Counted from the first letter of the stretch, positions 11,431 to 24,200 are shown. The stretch: 64,000 bases of DNA from Sympetrum striolatum (GCA_947579665.1 CANPUZ010000048.1:496001-560000); one strand, 5' to 3'. A program made the numbers and translations. The notes: generated from the letters alone by a model not told the origin.

Positions 11431-13430
11431 ATAGATATGCACTTGCATGCGATACTTAAATAAGAATCAGTGCAAGATGGTAATTAAAATCTTAACATCT
11501 TTCGCATTTATCATCGTACGAGAGATCAACAATCACCTTCGTCGTTAGGGAGTTGTTTATGCCCGCGAAATCACACGAATCTTTCGTACTTTTCGTCTGA
11601 ATTCTCGAAACTTCGACTCGAATGCGATATTCCACGACCGAAATAAGAATCTTCATTCAATTTCCTATCTTTTGGTGTTCGTCTCGATTTCATTATCTCC
11701 GATTTAATTCTTCAAAAGAAAAAGTGTCTGCAGTCGACCCAAACGAAGGATTTGCTCAGAGAATGCTAAGCGGTGTCAACATTTATTAAGCATGTACTGA
11801 GCGAGGACAACACGTTATAGATTTGAAAAAACAAAACGGATGTTGACATATAACAACGAAAATCTCGCATACCAGAGGAATTAACTTATAAAACACGTTT
11901 CCATGACAGGCGATGAACAACGAAAGGAAAACATACTCGCGCCTATTACTAAAGTTCCCCTGAAATTTTCAATGTTTCGATCGAAATACAAGTAAACCTA
12001 CACGAATTGTGATTCGTTTTCAAAATCTCGACGAGATCGTTCCGAATGCTGAACATAAGTCTAATTTAAGCCACCAATTCACTAAGAAAACGACAAAACC
12101 AATAATTTCCGCGAACCTATTAATTTTGCTGGCTCTCTTTTGCTTCAAGTTCGAGTAAATCTAGTCAAATTTGGACTATTGTTAACGTCACATTCCCGTA
12201 TATTGAACAAAATATACAATTCATTTAGAAACATACGAAAATCCAGTGGAATTTGCAGACTTGTCGACGATCAGAACTATATGCTTCTAATTATTGCGTA
12301 AAATTCTCATTCTTTCGAGTAGATTGCGAAAAAGATGGCGAAATTCGAGCACCGAAGTTTTCTTTCTTTTCCGCCGATATGCCGGTGTAGAGAGTCCAAC
12401 TTCAGGCCAACTTCAGAACATTAATGAACGAAAAGTTCATTTCTTCGCGGAGTTTACGAAGGTTTGGCAGGTTTCTTCCCGAATTGCTAAAATAAATGAA
12501 CTTTTAGATCGATATTTGGATACGTCTCGAGGATACCTTCACGAAGAGTGCAAATTCCACTTGGTCGATGTAATTAAGAGAAATAGAGCAAAAAAAACGA
12601 ATATTTTGGGCAAAAAGCCCAGCTTTCCTCCATGTCTTCGTAACTTTATGAAGAAATTGTGAAAGATCACAATAACATCTACAGAACGAGTCCAATTTCA
12701 AATCGCTTTGCTTGAATTTTAACCTGAACTGGGACTAAAAACCAAACAAAATCGCTAAAATGGCCAGTTTTCGCCTATTTCTTTGAATGATGCTAGAAAA
12801 ATGTAATTTTCTAGCAATATATCGTACAATCTGAAATCGAATTCTTCGTGTAAACGAATGTAAACTCTGATATTTAAATTGCAGAAACAATATTGAGGCC
12901 ATTTCGGAGTTTTTCTTCATCAATTCCCAGAGAAACATTTCGTTAGCGGTGATCACGAAGACATATGCGAAAGCGTACATCACTAATCTTAAAGGCATGT
13001 AAAAATTCAGCATGCGTATGTTTGTGGCCCAAAAACTCGAAACATTCCCGGTGGAATGACATGAAATTCAACACAACGTTGCATTCAATTACAAGAGTGT
13101 TTCTGTCGTGATAAATGTTGACATTAAATCCTCGGTTCGATCCCAGACGAGTCGAAGCATTTCCATGTAATATATGCGTAGAGTTCGTTTTTACCGCTGC
13201 AAGCTGCGTTTCCTTTGCAAAATTAAATTAACAAGAATGGTCGTACGAAATTGAGAAAAGCGCCAAAAGAAAGGAAAATAAATGAAAAATCGTATTTTGG
13301 TCGTGTGTTATTGTTTTCGAAATGAATTGTCGAGATTTCACACGAAATTCACGAAACTTCTGTAAAATCTGAGGGTGGAAACAACCGGTCACCTTGACGA
13401 CAGATTCCATTGTTGGATCCGAGTTCCTTC
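11431..13430. other. Copy-A-only region without recognised genes
   Basis: I see AT-rich DNA rich in TTCGA/TCGAAA words. The longest frame (12,294-12,662, plus, 122 codons) has a basic, low-conservation look and no motif I know. 13,228-13,410 and neighbouring minus frames are also anonymous. Confidence 0.5.
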
Positions 13431-13800
13431 ATATTGGGGACTGTATAGAGTTAAGAAGATGAGAAACTTTATATTGATACTTTCTAGATAATTGACCTTT
13501 TGGTGGCCAAACTCGGTACTCCCTCTCATTCTTGCGAATTTTATATCCATTACTTTACCGAAAGGCACACGGAATATCACAACACAGGCCACCTCGCGAC
13601 GAGAGTGGTTATTTCTTAGCTTAGCACAGTCCAGTTCAAATCCCGAATCCCTGCAGCAGACTTAAACATTTTAAGTTGCCGCAATGCGATTTAACAGCGA
13701 ACGACGGAGTCCCAGAGGGGAATCCACGAAATCTATTTTTAGACCTCTGAGCGTAAATTTTCCCGCCTTGCACTGACGTAAGGAAACGGCCTCTCGGCCT
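13431..13800. repeat. Dispersed repeat shared with 33,360-33,760
   Basis: AGAGTTAAGAAGATGAGAAA, the segment with ACACGGAATATC and CACAGGCCACCTCGCG, and CCCTGCAGCAGACTTAAACA occur in the same order at both places, with substitutions and small indels. The last block is also related to 7,500 and 60,335. The type of element is unknown. Confidence 0.65.
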
Positions 13801-14549
13801 CTCGAGATGCAGCGGAAAGCCCTGCTGATTGCGCATGTTCTCCGTTTCAATTTTTTCCTCTTTCCATTCTCTAGATACTGTGTGTCCTGCATTTACCCAT
13901 CTTTCGTCGAGGTTAAATATTTCACGGCCTTCATCTCGAAACCTTCTTATTTTTTTCAATTCCGCACGACAACAATCTCATTATTTTCGATGAGTAAGGC
14001 TTTGCCGATCCTTTTCTCGAATTGAAACCCAATTTCCTTCAGCAACTTCCAAAATGTTACCGTTTTAAAATTTGGAAGGGTTTTTCGTCATCATTTACGA
14101 CTCGTAACACTGATTTAACAGTCGGAAGAATGTTTTTAAAAAAGAAGGATTGAGGGAACAGCCCTAGCCGCTCGAACGATCGCGCGTAATGCGGTACCGC
14201 CGTAAGAAAAATTGCATTTCTTAAGTTGTTTAGGAATTTGAAGGGTCCGGACGTGCACAGAAAATAAATTCACTATTTTCTTAGAAACTTTCTCGCTGGA
14301 TGTTTTTCCGTGGGCGAATTGGACGCGAAGTGGCAGGCGTCTCCTTTTTTCGATGCATTTTCCGAGAAATTCTCGACTGCTCCATTAATTTCTGCTGAAA
14401 ATTTCCCTAAACTTTACTCATCTGCCTAAGCATTAACACTAAAGGAAAGAGAAGGGGTTGAAGCTGATATTGACGAAAGAAAATCCCATGTTCCTCGCAT
14501 TAGAGAATCAATGGCACCCGTTCCGAAATAAACGGAACAAAACGCCGTT
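13801..14549. other. No gene seen
   Basis: Several overlapping minus- and plus-strand frames of 60-110 codons exist between 13,636 and 14,025, but none shows a family motif, and they overlap each other in different frames. Confidence 0.45.
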
Positions 14550-14838
14550 TTACTTCGAGATGTAACATTTTTGTTGTTTTTCGCAATTATGTTTCGCAAA
14601 TGAACAAAAGATAATCAGGGTGCTATGTACGGTATCACCGATACTAAACACTGATAAGATAAGACCATACTGTTCCTGGGTTCGATGCCAGAGAACATTA
14701 ATATATCTCACATAATGAATATAAGCAGGACGTCGTTTGAATTGAATTTTCACACATAGTTGGAGATGGCGATGTTCTGTTGTGCCCGATATAAAATTAC
14801 TGTCGTCGATCTTCTTGCAGTATGCAAGCTACATTTTA
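14550..14838 (-). mobile_element. Internally deleted B-box array element (one monomer plus hairpin end)
   Basis: Contains one core, CCTGGGTTCGATGCCAGA at about 14,676, then GTTTGAATTGAATTTTCACA and the hairpin CTTGCAGTATGCAAG at 14,813-14,827 followed by CTACATTTTATTCGTA. Compared with longer copies, one core and its surroundings are lost between GTTGTGCCCGAT and the end. This gives the minimal form of the element: one monomer and a terminal hairpin. Confidence 0.65.
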
Positions 14839-15374
14839 TTCGTAATCCCTAGAAGGTGGTTTTACCTCGCGAGGTATATATCTAAATCTAAAATGTATTT
14901 ACTTCTCGAGAAAGGGTTCGACACGAGGCGGTATCGATCCTCGACATTCTTTGAAACGTTCAAATTTTAAACCTGAATTCCTATTAGTTTAAACAGTTCG
15001 TAAGGATGGAAATGCATCACCAATATTCTTACACAGAACGAAAGCAACTTTTATTCGTTGAAAGACAAAACTTCTTTGCTCGTCGTCTCAAGCCTAAGTT
15101 AATATGGACTTAAGATCTGCGCGCAATCGTACGAAAAAGGCTTGGGCTCTCTTTTCCACATTTTTAAAGTTCCGGATATTAATTACATGGCTGTTAACTC
15201 CTAAGAAACGGTCCTGTGTTCCCAACAATGCTTTGCTAAGCCGTCTGATCCGTAAATGATCAATTAGAAGTATTTTCAATTCATTAACCTCTTTTTAGAA
15301 AAAATCGAAAACCAATCATCCACGAAATATACGAATACAACAAAGGCTTCTACGTTTCCACGGAGTATGTGACG

Positions 15375-15860
15375 TCATCTTAGAAATGTTTTTTCCAGCA
15401 TCAGAAGGATGTCGAGTAAAAACTCTTGGAATAGGTCTCGAGAGACTTTGCGCATGCGCAGAAGGCGGCTGAGGAGCGTGACCGGCAACCGACCGAGAGA
15501 CCCGCTCGTCTGCCATCTGTGGCCATGGGGGCGGAGAGGGTGGCCCTCTAAACCAGCTCGGGAATAAGCGTGCCGCCCACCGCCCCCAACAAACAAAGCC
15601 AGTATGGACGCCTTCACGAATGATCTCACAACGCCACATATCCAGCAGACGGATGTACATAACAAATCATTTGTTAAACAAACAAATAAAGTGTTTCGAA
15701 GGAATTATTGTCGATGAAAAGTCTCGTAAATTACCTGCAGTTATAAACCTATAAATTGCACGAACCGATAAATTGTTAATGAATCGCATTTTAAATTCGA
15801 TTCAAAGTTTTATCGGCACCACTCTTCCAGCCGAGATATTTTTAGACAACCTAGTTTTTG
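15375..15860 (-). promoter_or_regulatory. GC-rich LINE 5'-end/promoter-like module, copy A
   Basis: A GC-rich island in AT-rich DNA. On the minus strand it runs from CpG-rich sequence into a short stretch (LLMLEKTFLR) aligning with the endonuclease N-terminus (IVLLQETFLK) of the LINE at 35,924, where the same GC-rich block lies directly upstream of that ORF. I therefore read it as LINE 5' flank with promoter function. Overlapping minus-strand open frames of up to 157 codons here are a product of high GC. Copies are at 27,255-27,735 (B) and 35,826-36,250 (C). Confidence 0.5.
15449..15460. promoter_or_regulatory. NRF-1-type palindrome TGCGCATGCGCA (copy A)
   Basis: A perfect 12-bp palindrome identical to the NRF-1/alpha-Pal (ewg in insects) consensus. 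It is conserved at 27,330-27,341 and 35,847-35,858, including the more diverged third copy. Confidence 0.6.
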
Positions 15861-16985
15861 TACCTTGCAAGCTTTATTACTTTGACAGATTAAAATTGGA
15901 AATAATGGTTAATAGCAGGGACGAAGTTACGGCATTTTTGGAATTTTTTGGTAATTCGATAGATTACGTGTGTAGAACGAATCCATTTTCGCGAACTGCT
16001 GAACGTTCATTAAAACGCCCAATTACATCGTATTGTGAAAATAAGAAGGAATCGTTCTTGAATGTTTGGAAATATGACGAAGAGATCTTCTAAACCAATT
16101 CAAAGAAGAGTAGTTTCACTCTAACATAATGAAGCAAAGACGCAAAGAATTTCGCAAAAAAAGTGCCAGTCTTCGCCGATTTTCTAGCGAATTGCTAGAG
16201 AAATGAAATTCGGATTTCTTCGTTTCCAAAGATGTGTAACATTGTGAAGATATTTAATAGTCCATGTAACGAATTTAGAATTCACGTCTCTTTTAGAATG
16301 GGTGAATTGATTTGGCTGCTAAAAGGTTTCTACGCCGATTTCTGCGATGCGGTCAAGAATATCTCTTCACGGCGCGGGAGGGGAAGGAGGGAGGGTAAAG
16401 AAAGGGAACGGGAGACTCGAAAAAAGGGTCAATTATTTAATCAAAATCCTCGCAATCGCCGAGTTTTAGGGAAATTCTAATGGCCAAGTAAGACGCTCCG
16501 TACATTCATCTTTCCATCGGTGCTCGTCTCGATCCGCTGACGTAATTATTTCTAATTTTTTAGTGAGAATTCAATGAAGCGTGCACAGAAAGCAATACAT
16601 TGGAAGCAGTTCATCGAAGGTCTTCTTGTTCTCGTCACTTCGCTGTCTTCTCCACATTGGGAGAAGACAGCCTCGCTCAGGGCAGACCGGCTATTGTGAT
16701 TAGGGCTCCGCTTCCCGTTGGTTTTAACGACTTCTAACTTAAATTTAAATACCTCTCAACGAGGCTATTTCTTTCTTTCCACCATCGGATGACGTCAGCG
16801 GAGTCGCGAGGACGGTCAGCGGGACCGAGAGCACTAGCGTAGCATTATTTGGCTACGTGGGAAATGACGAGTTATCAGAAATAACAGATTTCTTTAAAAT
16901 GGCTCGAATCACTCCGGACTTGATTCCTTTCGAAGGAAAATGTCGTTCTATTTCACGTGTGATGGAGGAGGCATGTAATATGATT
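15860..16985. repeat. Promoter-like module, distal half, copy A
   Basis: Matches 28,467-29,600 and, from 16,365, the diverged copy at 36,325-36,840. It contains a purine-rich block (GGCGCGGGAGGGGAAGGAGG, near 16,372), a TGACGTAATT half-CRE at 16,539 and a full CRE palindrome at 16,790. 15,856-16,093 has an open frame of unknown nature. No spliced gene is visible. Confidence 0.5.
16790..16797. promoter_or_regulatory. CRE palindrome TGACGTCA (copy A)
   Basis: An exact cAMP-response element/ATF site. It is retained at 29,404-29,411 and 36,738-36,745 in the other two module copies, although the surrounding bases differ in copy C. Confidence 0.5.
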
Positions 16986-16989
16986 GGGA

Positions 16990-17333
16990 TTATTATTATT
17001 AATTATCCTATTAAGATGATACCGTACCGTTCCAAGGTTCGATGCCAGAGCATATTAAAATTTCTCTCGTAAGGAATATAACGTAAAAGTAGGACGTCCT
17101 TTGAGGCAGTTGCAGACAATATTTCCTCTTTAGTTTTCACACATAGTTAATAATGGTGATATCCTGTTTATTACATAGGAAGTATCACCATATAGACCAT
17201 GGTTCGATGCCAGAAGGCCCCAAAATCGCAATTTTCTCCATAAGGATACATAATGGGGGTTTTCGAAAATTTTTTTGAGGCACTTCCCGGAAAAGTAGAG
17301 AGTTGAAATTCGAGGGATCGCTAAAAGCTAAAT
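16990..17333 (-). mobile_element. B-box monomer array fragment, minus orientation (copy A)
   Basis: Two cores, TTCGATGCC at about 17,038 and 17,213 (175 bp apart), with monomer sequence GAGGCAGTTGCAGACAATAT and TTTTCACACATAGTTAATAA between them. Sequence is homologous to 29,605-29,940, but here the array is cut at 17,333, where copy A and copy B diverge. Confidence 0.7.
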
Positions 17334-18097
17334 CGCTAAATTTCTTTACAGCATATTTCCTGGGGTTTTCTTCTTCTTTTATTTTTCTTTCAGTGACCTA
17401 CCAAATGAAGGCGAACTAGATGCAACTGTTAACTTTCTGTGCGATTTAATTCATTGCCGTGCCTATTTAATTGTGATAATGACTTGAAAATGTAATGTTT
17501 TCGTTTTTTTATAGAAAGTACATAATACGCGGTAAATTTCTCTTCTAGAAATTCACCTAATACGCGAATATTACGTTTAATATTAATTTACTTTCAAAAT
17601 AAAAAACATTTCAACGTAAACCGACTGTGTTTTGAAAATGGGGTAACGTATTCGGCATACGTGCGTGTAGGACGAATTCACTCGAATATTATATCATAGA
17701 TTTACGCATTAGTGAATGAATGCCTTGTTCTAGTTCAGGGAAACATTTACAACGAAGAAATTCGTACGAAATCATTACATTCATCACTTCAAAGACGGGT
17801 AACACCTATGGAAAACGTCCGATTTTCTCCGAACTTGGGATCACAACATGGGCATGTCCGTCTAAGACGAATAAAGACGAAATGGAAAGGTCACTGTCAT
17901 TTATTGCATTGTTATTAATATAAAAACGTATCACTAAGTACATTACAAATCACACAGTGAAGAGACGAGAAAAGAATGTAAACAAGAACTCGAGCCAGAA
18001 TCCATGAAAGAACACTAAGAAAGATTGCATAATAATAGGCTGTGGATCGAAAAAAGTTCAGAGAAAGATAGCTGAGGAAGCAAATCGTTAAAGAATA
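17334..18097. other. Junction region between copies A and B; no gene seen
   Basis: Unique in the window. Two overlapping plus-strand frames near 17,712-17,923 are in different phases and unrecognised. The right end (18,060-18,097) passes directly into the start of copy B without any obvious target-site duplication or transposon end. Confidence 0.5.
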
Positions 18098-18935
18098 TGA
18101 CGTTAAGACGCCAGGAAGCTACAAACCAAAGATTAAAATTTTGATATTGATGAGCATCTAAATGATGAAGAATTGAAAGTATGTTTGATAGACCAAAATA
18201 GTGAGGTGTTTAAAGTAGATTCTTCAATTGATATAATTGTAAATAAGGAGGTAGAAGGGAAAAAGACAGCAGGAATAGGAGAAATAAAATTAAAGAGAAG
18301 TTGAGAGGTTATTAAGGCTAAGGAAAAGGGGAGACATAATGTAGGATGGGAAAGATATAGAATTGAAGAAGATATGGGAATTACAAGATGCTACTCTTAA
18401 GAACATAAAAGTACCTTTTGCCAAAAAGGTATTAAAGGTGTAAAATGTGGTGAAGAACATTTGGCCAAGGACTGAAAAAGTATTACTGAAAAATGTGTAA
18501 ATTGTGATGCAGTTAATTTTAAACTTGGTCTTAATTTAGGTGTTAATCACATTGTATTAAGTAAGAAATTTTCTGTCTATCAAAGTATATGTGAAGTTAT
18601 GAGGAAGATGGTAGATTATGGGATTAAATAGCAATTAAGGATGACAAAAGATGAAATCATTGAATGGGTATTGATTTTAAATGTTAATGGACTGATTGAC
18701 GAGGTGAGAAGATTGGCTGTGAAAATTAATCCAGTGATTATAGTAGAATCAGAGACTCATATTGTGGAGGAAGGGCAGATTAAAATTGATGGTTATTATG
18801 TATATAGCTGTGTCTCCTGTTCAAGACACACTGGAGGTGTAATGATGTAAGTTAATGATAAAATATGTAGTGTGGTGATTGACAAAACAGTGGAAGCACT
18901 GAGTATTCAAGATTGGTAACAATGATGATTAGATT
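18098..18935 (+). pseudogene. LINE remnant: ORF1 zinc-knuckle tail and ORF2 endonuclease start (copy B)
   Basis: The better-preserved version of 1-835. Frame 18,641-18,850 gives an uninterrupted endonuclease start: WVLILNVNGLIDEVRRL, IIVESETHIVEEGQI, DGYYVYSCVSCSRHTGGV. ETH and RHTGGV are APE-type LINE endonuclease signatures. Upstream (18,380-18,520) is the CCHC-like series RCYS, VKCGEEHLAKD, KCVNCDA with stop codons at expected cysteine positions. The catalytic SDH end of the endonuclease is absent. This is an inactive fossil. Confidence 0.75.
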
Positions 18936-19439
18936 GGAGTGAATTGCAACTTCACTGCCTCTCTTGACGGATCTACAAAAATAAGAAAGAAGTTTGTGGC
19001 CACTTATTGCACATTGAGCTAATTCACAGTTCTTTAGCCAATGTATGGCAAGAGTTACAATGTTAGCTTGCAGATCAGATATGAGTACCTCCAGATTATC
19101 AGTTTTGTTACTGTGAGTGACTGAATATTCGTAATCAAGATAATAATGATAATGGTTTATTCACAGGCAGGAATTGCCCTTTATTGAAGTAAAGAATACA
19201 ATTGTAAGATGTTACAATACAACAATTGCATACCAAAGTACAATAATTATTCAGAAATCAGCTACATAAAAAATATGTATCTACAAAAGAAAGTACAAAT
19301 TTCAGTGCAAGTCCAGTAATAAGAATTGGTCACATGCCAAAATACAAAATATTAACAGTTACAAAGATTAAAAATTATTTATATACCGCAGGTATTATTA
19401 GTCAGTTATCTTGTTGCAATCTCAGTTTTGCTATGACCC

Positions 19440-20575
19440 CTTTTTAAAAAGAATTTATGGATTTGTTAAATAGATCCATGTTATTGCAAGTGCTGTTACA
19501 GGAGCACACGATTCAGTTAATTGGTAAATAATATAGATAAGTTTTAGAGAGGTAGGGAACTTCAAATAGGTTAGAATTGCGAGTGGATGTATGGGGAATT
19601 TTGAATATTTTGAGTGTTAAAATGTCAGTACAGAATACTAAATTAATCAAGACATCATACATAAAAAGTATACCAATATACTCTCTACGTGCTTGAAGGA
19701 AAAGCAGATTTGGTAATGTTTCACAGTGTCCCATTTCTCTTGCAATGTTAAATTTATATGACAACATCCTAAGAAATTTATTTGGCACTCTTTCAAGGTA
19801 ATGGAAATATTTGTAGTAGAAAGGGTTCTATTTGCAGCTGCGGGTAGGTGTACAAGGAACTTTGAGGGTTACAAGGGATAGAATTTCAGAACAGGAAATC
19901 ATGTTATTTAGGACTTTATACATGGAAAGTATACCAATATATTCCCTTCTGGCCTGAAGGGTATGCTCCTTCAGCTGACTTAATAATGGCCAGGTTCTCT
20001 TACAATGTTGAATTTAAAAGATGTCATTCTGAGAATTTTGTTTTGGACTGTTTCTAAAGAGTTGATATACTTATTGTAATACAGGTTCCAAACGATTGAG
20101 CAGTACACGAATTGAGACCTTACTAGAGAGGTGTACTATATTTTATGGCAATAGATATCCCTGAAGTCACTACATCTTCTACCAATGAAGCCCATCATTT
20201 TATATGCTTTTGAAGTGATACTGTTAATATGCAAGTCAAAAATTATCCTAGAGTCAAAAACAACTCCTAAATCAGAGATGTAGTTCACTATTTAAGCAGT
20301 TCTCTGATAGAAAGTAATTAGCACAGATGGTAGTTTTGATTAGTGATAACTTATAATACCACGCTTTTGTACATTGAGTTCCAGTAGGTTTTTGCAACAC
20401 CATTCCCTGACCTCAATAAGACAATTTTGCAGTAGTTTGACATCACTATTGCAGGTGACATAATGATAGAATTTAAGATCATCAGCACACAAGAGAAACT
20501 TGACAGAGTTAAGAGGATTTCTGATATCATTAATGAGTAATAAAAACTGTAGAGGACCCATCAACTACTTTGAAT
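19440..20575 (-). pseudogene. LINE reverse transcriptase palm to C-terminus (copy B), with repeated C-terminal block
   Basis: Minus-strand translation starts at about 20,565 with GPLQFLLLINDI, then LLCADDLKFYHYV (the ADD catalytic motif), then WCCKNLLELNVQK. It continues with a broken thumb: LGVVFDSRIIFDLHIN, SKAYKMMGFIGRRC, LVRSQFVYCSIVWN. The post-thumb block appears twice: once at about 20,060-19,910 (KILRMTSFKFNIVREPGHY, RPEGNILVYF) and again at 19,800-19,670 (KFLRMLSYKFNIAREMGHC, RREYIGILFMYDVLIN), ending in FEVPYLSKTYLYYLP. Several stops and frameshifts are present. Most of it is deleted from copy A. Confidence 0.8.
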
Positions 20576-21509
20576 AGCAACAGACTTTAATTTTCTGAGA
20601 ATTTTTGCCACAGAGAGTGTATTTGAGGAAAAGTTTATATTATTATTTTGACTAATCACAGGTAAATCATTGGGTGTGACATCTGTGTATACCTTTGAGA
20701 AGCAGTTTGCAAATGTTTAACAATGTTGTATGCGAATGTTTGCACGGTAGAAATGCCTTACCGTTCACTGATGTCGGGAATAGTAGCTTCGCTGTATAGT
20801 TATATTTTTTGAAGAAAATAGAGAGGCAGCATGATGGTATACCTCAAGAAGTTGATGTAAAATACGCTAAATTAATTAATGTGATGGAATGAATGAATTA
20901 CAGTGATTAAAACCTTAGTGATGTTAAATAGTAACATTCTCATATCACTTTGTGATGAAATTCACATATTTAAGCCCATATGGTATATTTGATTTAATGA
21001 ATGTCCACAGCTTCGAACGATTTAATTATATACTGAAAGAGAATGATGAAATCCTTTTTCTCTGTGTATCCAACATTGATGGTTCAAGAAACTTCTACAA
21101 TTCTCAAACCTGATGACCAACTCTCTACTTCATATTTTCCTTAAACACTAAAAAAACTCCACTGTAATTGTAAGCCTTCTTATAACTTTTCACAATCAAA
21201 TTTACCTGAAAAAGGAACCATTTCTCTATCTTTAATTGGTCCAGTAATTTGAATGCTATTCTTAGTTTGGTCAGAGATATATTTTAATGAAACTGTACTC
21301 TGAGCAATTGGAACCTATGTCCCATAATATATACCCAATTCAGATTTAAGTTTCCCAAAATGGGTTGTCAGGCTGAATTACTGGAATTAATTTCTCTAAA
21401 GAAAAAGGTTTTGAATGTGTTCTACTGATAATCTTAAATCATCATTGTTACTCTTCCCTCACAGTGCCATTAACAGTTTTGTTTAACATGTCACTCATGA
21501 CTGGCTAAT
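20576..21509. other. Copy-B-only AT-rich DNA up to the LINE palm fragment
   Basis: 19,696-21,309 is absent from copy A. No open frame beyond short ones. Probably LINE linker and spacer. 21,310-21,509 has a counterpart at 1,621-1,810. Confidence 0.45.
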
Positions 21510-21862
21510 TCCCCTCAAATCGAAATTATAGCTATGTCAACCGATATAAGTATTAACTACATATATTGTCCTCTAGTCACCATCTCAAAAATACTAAAAC
21601 TCTTTGAAAAACTTGTTTATAATATCATTCATCTCCAACTCGGAAAGATTATTTTACCACAGCATGGATTCATGAAAGGGCAACCAACTCTTACCTATTT
21701 ATTTCTTTATAATACTATTCTACAAGCATTTGATACCAAGAACCAAATTGATGCAAGATATATTGATAGTTCAAAAGCCTTTAATAAAGTAAATCACATA
21801 ATTTGTATAAGATTAAAGGCTATAGACTAACATTTTGGATTTATTTCATGGATTAGAGGCTA
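21510..21862 (+). pseudogene. LINE reverse transcriptase fingers/palm fragment (copy B)
   Basis: 98 open codons (21,534-21,830), almost identical to 1,835-2,131, with SKILKLFEKL, LPQHGFMKG and YIDSSKAFNKVNH. Copy B is cut right after GGCTATTTAAATAAC and joins sequence matching 4,388, so the thumb scrap seen in copy A is missing. Confidence 0.75.
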
Positions 21863-21873
21863 TTTAAATAACC

Positions 21874-23184
21874 GAAGTACTGCAACTTTCGACTGTAGCG
21901 CTTTTCTATACGTAATTAATGCTTGTAATTAGTTTCGCCTGGATTAACTACACTCTACGAATATTATTCAATTATCTTGGCCTTTCATATATTGCTGAAT
22001 ATATGATTTTAATGGAATCTAATGGTAAAATTGTGGGTATTTTTCTAGTTTCACGGTGTTTGGGAGAAATTCCATATCTCCTTTACTACTGAAGATACAC
22101 ATACCATTCTTACACCATATTATAGAGGAAGGGTTGCAGTTTATATATATGATAGCAATCTCTTCTAAGTGCTGCCATTTCGGAGAAAATTCTATACAAA
22201 AACGACAAATTTTCGACGTTTTTCGTCTGCTACTAGAAAATTACCAAATTGTATTTTAAAATGAACAAAAATTATACCATCCACTTCAGTTAAAAGTTAA
22301 TCATTATACGTTTCAAATTAGAAAATTCGATCGCATGAAATCCTATGACTAGGTTTAATCTATTTCTCTATTATTTATAGTTTTCTTCAAGCGGGGTCAT
22401 TATTTTTCCATAGTCGAGTCTCGCACGGGGAAACAGTAACATATGTAACGGATGTTAAGCGTTCCACAACACTTTACCTAATGAATTATTGATGGTCATT
22501 TACATTTATTATTAAAAGATTAAAACGTTCATTTTATTCCACGTCCTTGGACAGATGCACGCTCCAAGAAACGTAGTACATACGTGCATCCATATGTGCT
22601 ATGGCGTACATCATTTTGCATCTAAAAGCGAGAATCGCATTCATTTTATGCGATCGAATGACTTATTGCGGCTTTATTTTACATTCTGCTAATTACGGGC
22701 AGTCAATTAACTCATTTGCCTTGATGATATTGTTAAATATGCACACACTTGCCACAGTTCGTCTGCTAACCGACCGACTCCTATCCCTACCGACTCTTTT
22801 TCACTATCGGTAGAATTCTCCGGATTCTGTGGAAAGATGTCGTTCACAACTTCAAAACATGTCCAAATTCGAGTAGGTTACTTCGATATAACGCAAAATA
22901 GAGGCCAGATAAACAGAATAATTTCGAAAAAATCTTTCGCCTGCTTTCGCGTCGATTGAAGCTGGAAAAAATGGAATTTTCGCTCAGGATTTATTTTACA
23001 CATTAAGATTCTATACGATATTCTTGGATGTTTTAACAGGCAAGCGAGAAAATGAGGGTTTTTCGATAATAAAACCTTTTTTCTTAAATATCGCTCCCCG
23101 ATTGATTCGGAAAGAAGCAAAAATGTCGTTCCATACGCACTAGACGAATCTTAGCACATTCCATTCAAGCAGGTTCCACGCACA
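21874..23184. other. Duplicated AT-rich spacer without recognised gene (copy B)
   Basis: Counterpart of 4,388-5,699. Open frames at 22,056-22,259, 22,601-22,813 and 22,878-23,120 are the same anonymous frames as in copy A. Confidence 0.5.
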
Positions 23185-24200
23185 AAAAGGAAAAAGAAAG
23201 GATTGAAAATACTCTTAAAATTCGCTTCAATTAAATCGTCTGGCATCGAACCCGGGTCTTACTGGTAAACTTACAATGCACCACAATAGAAGATCACCAT
23301 CTCTAACTCTGTGTGAAAATTCAAGCAGAAAAATTTGCTGCAAATATCTCAAACGACTCTATCCCAACTTTTCACGAATGTCAATGGCTCTCTGGATTCG
23401 AACCAAGGATGATCTTGGAAATCTAAATCATGTTTCTGAAAGTAATTTATGGTCTCTATCTATATGCCGAATTTCAAGTTTTTATATTATTGGGAAAGGT
23501 TTCAAAATAATTCCTAAAAATCGGATCAACTTCTGATTGCAGAGACACCTGGTGTCGAACCCAGAACATATTGTAAGCTGTAAATGCACAATTTGATTTA
23601 TAAAGACTTGCTCTTGTATCATGCAAAGTTTGAAGTCGATAGCATGCCGGGAAGTACCTAAATTATGTTTCCGTTATCTCCGTAAGAAATGGATTGAGAA
23701 GTGAAAATGGCCCTCTGGGATCGAACCAAGGACCATCAGCGAGTAATTAAAATTGTATTATTAAATATTTTTATAATCTCTAACTCCATGTCGAATTTCA
23801 AGTTTCGATGCAATCGGGAAGAGGTCGAAAAAAAATCATAAAAATCGCCACAATGCATTTTAAACGGCAGATTTTTGCCCCGACCTAGCATCGAACCATG
23901 GAGAATATTCGAAGATGTCTTTTTGATTTTCGTTAGATATGCACGGCTTCTAGCGATCCCTCGAATTTAAATTCTCTACTTTTCCGGGAATTGCCACAAA
24001 AAAAAATTTCGAAAATCCCGACCATGTATCCTTATGGAGAAAATCGCGACTTTGGGATCTTCTGGAATCGAACCCATGACACCGAGGTTCAAAGTCGGCC
24101 TTTTCCTGGAGGTTACACGTTATGGCCAATACGTCGTACAATTCTCAAGTCTATATACAATGGATATCCGGAGAAACGTCTGTATATAATAGATAGTTGA
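23185..24200 (+). mobile_element. B-box monomer array element, copy 2B
   Basis: Six cores from 23,246 to 24,068, at the same positions as in copy 2A (offset 17,485), including the variants. Differences are isolated substitutions. Confidence 0.75.

Larger units (their letters stand above)
1..17333. repeat. Copy A of a long direct segmental duplication
   Basis: The sequence from position 1 aligns collinearly with 18,098 onward. Matching blocks are 1-1,595 to 18,098-19,695, 1,621-2,167 to 21,311-21,860, 4,388-9,400 to 21,874-26,799, 14,919-15,852 to 26,800-27,735 and 15,860-17,333 to 28,467-29,940. Within blocks I see only scattered substitutions and short indels. Copy-A-only stretches are 2,168-4,385 and 9,401-14,918. 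The left end runs out of the window, so the true start is unknown. A real tandem duplication is the simplest reading, but an uncollapsed haplotype in the assembly could look similar. Confidence 0.9.

Noticed and set aside
12294..12662. 122-codon plus-strand frame as a gene
   Set aside because: No recognisable motif, no splice or start context, no second copy to test, and it is surrounded by repeat debris.
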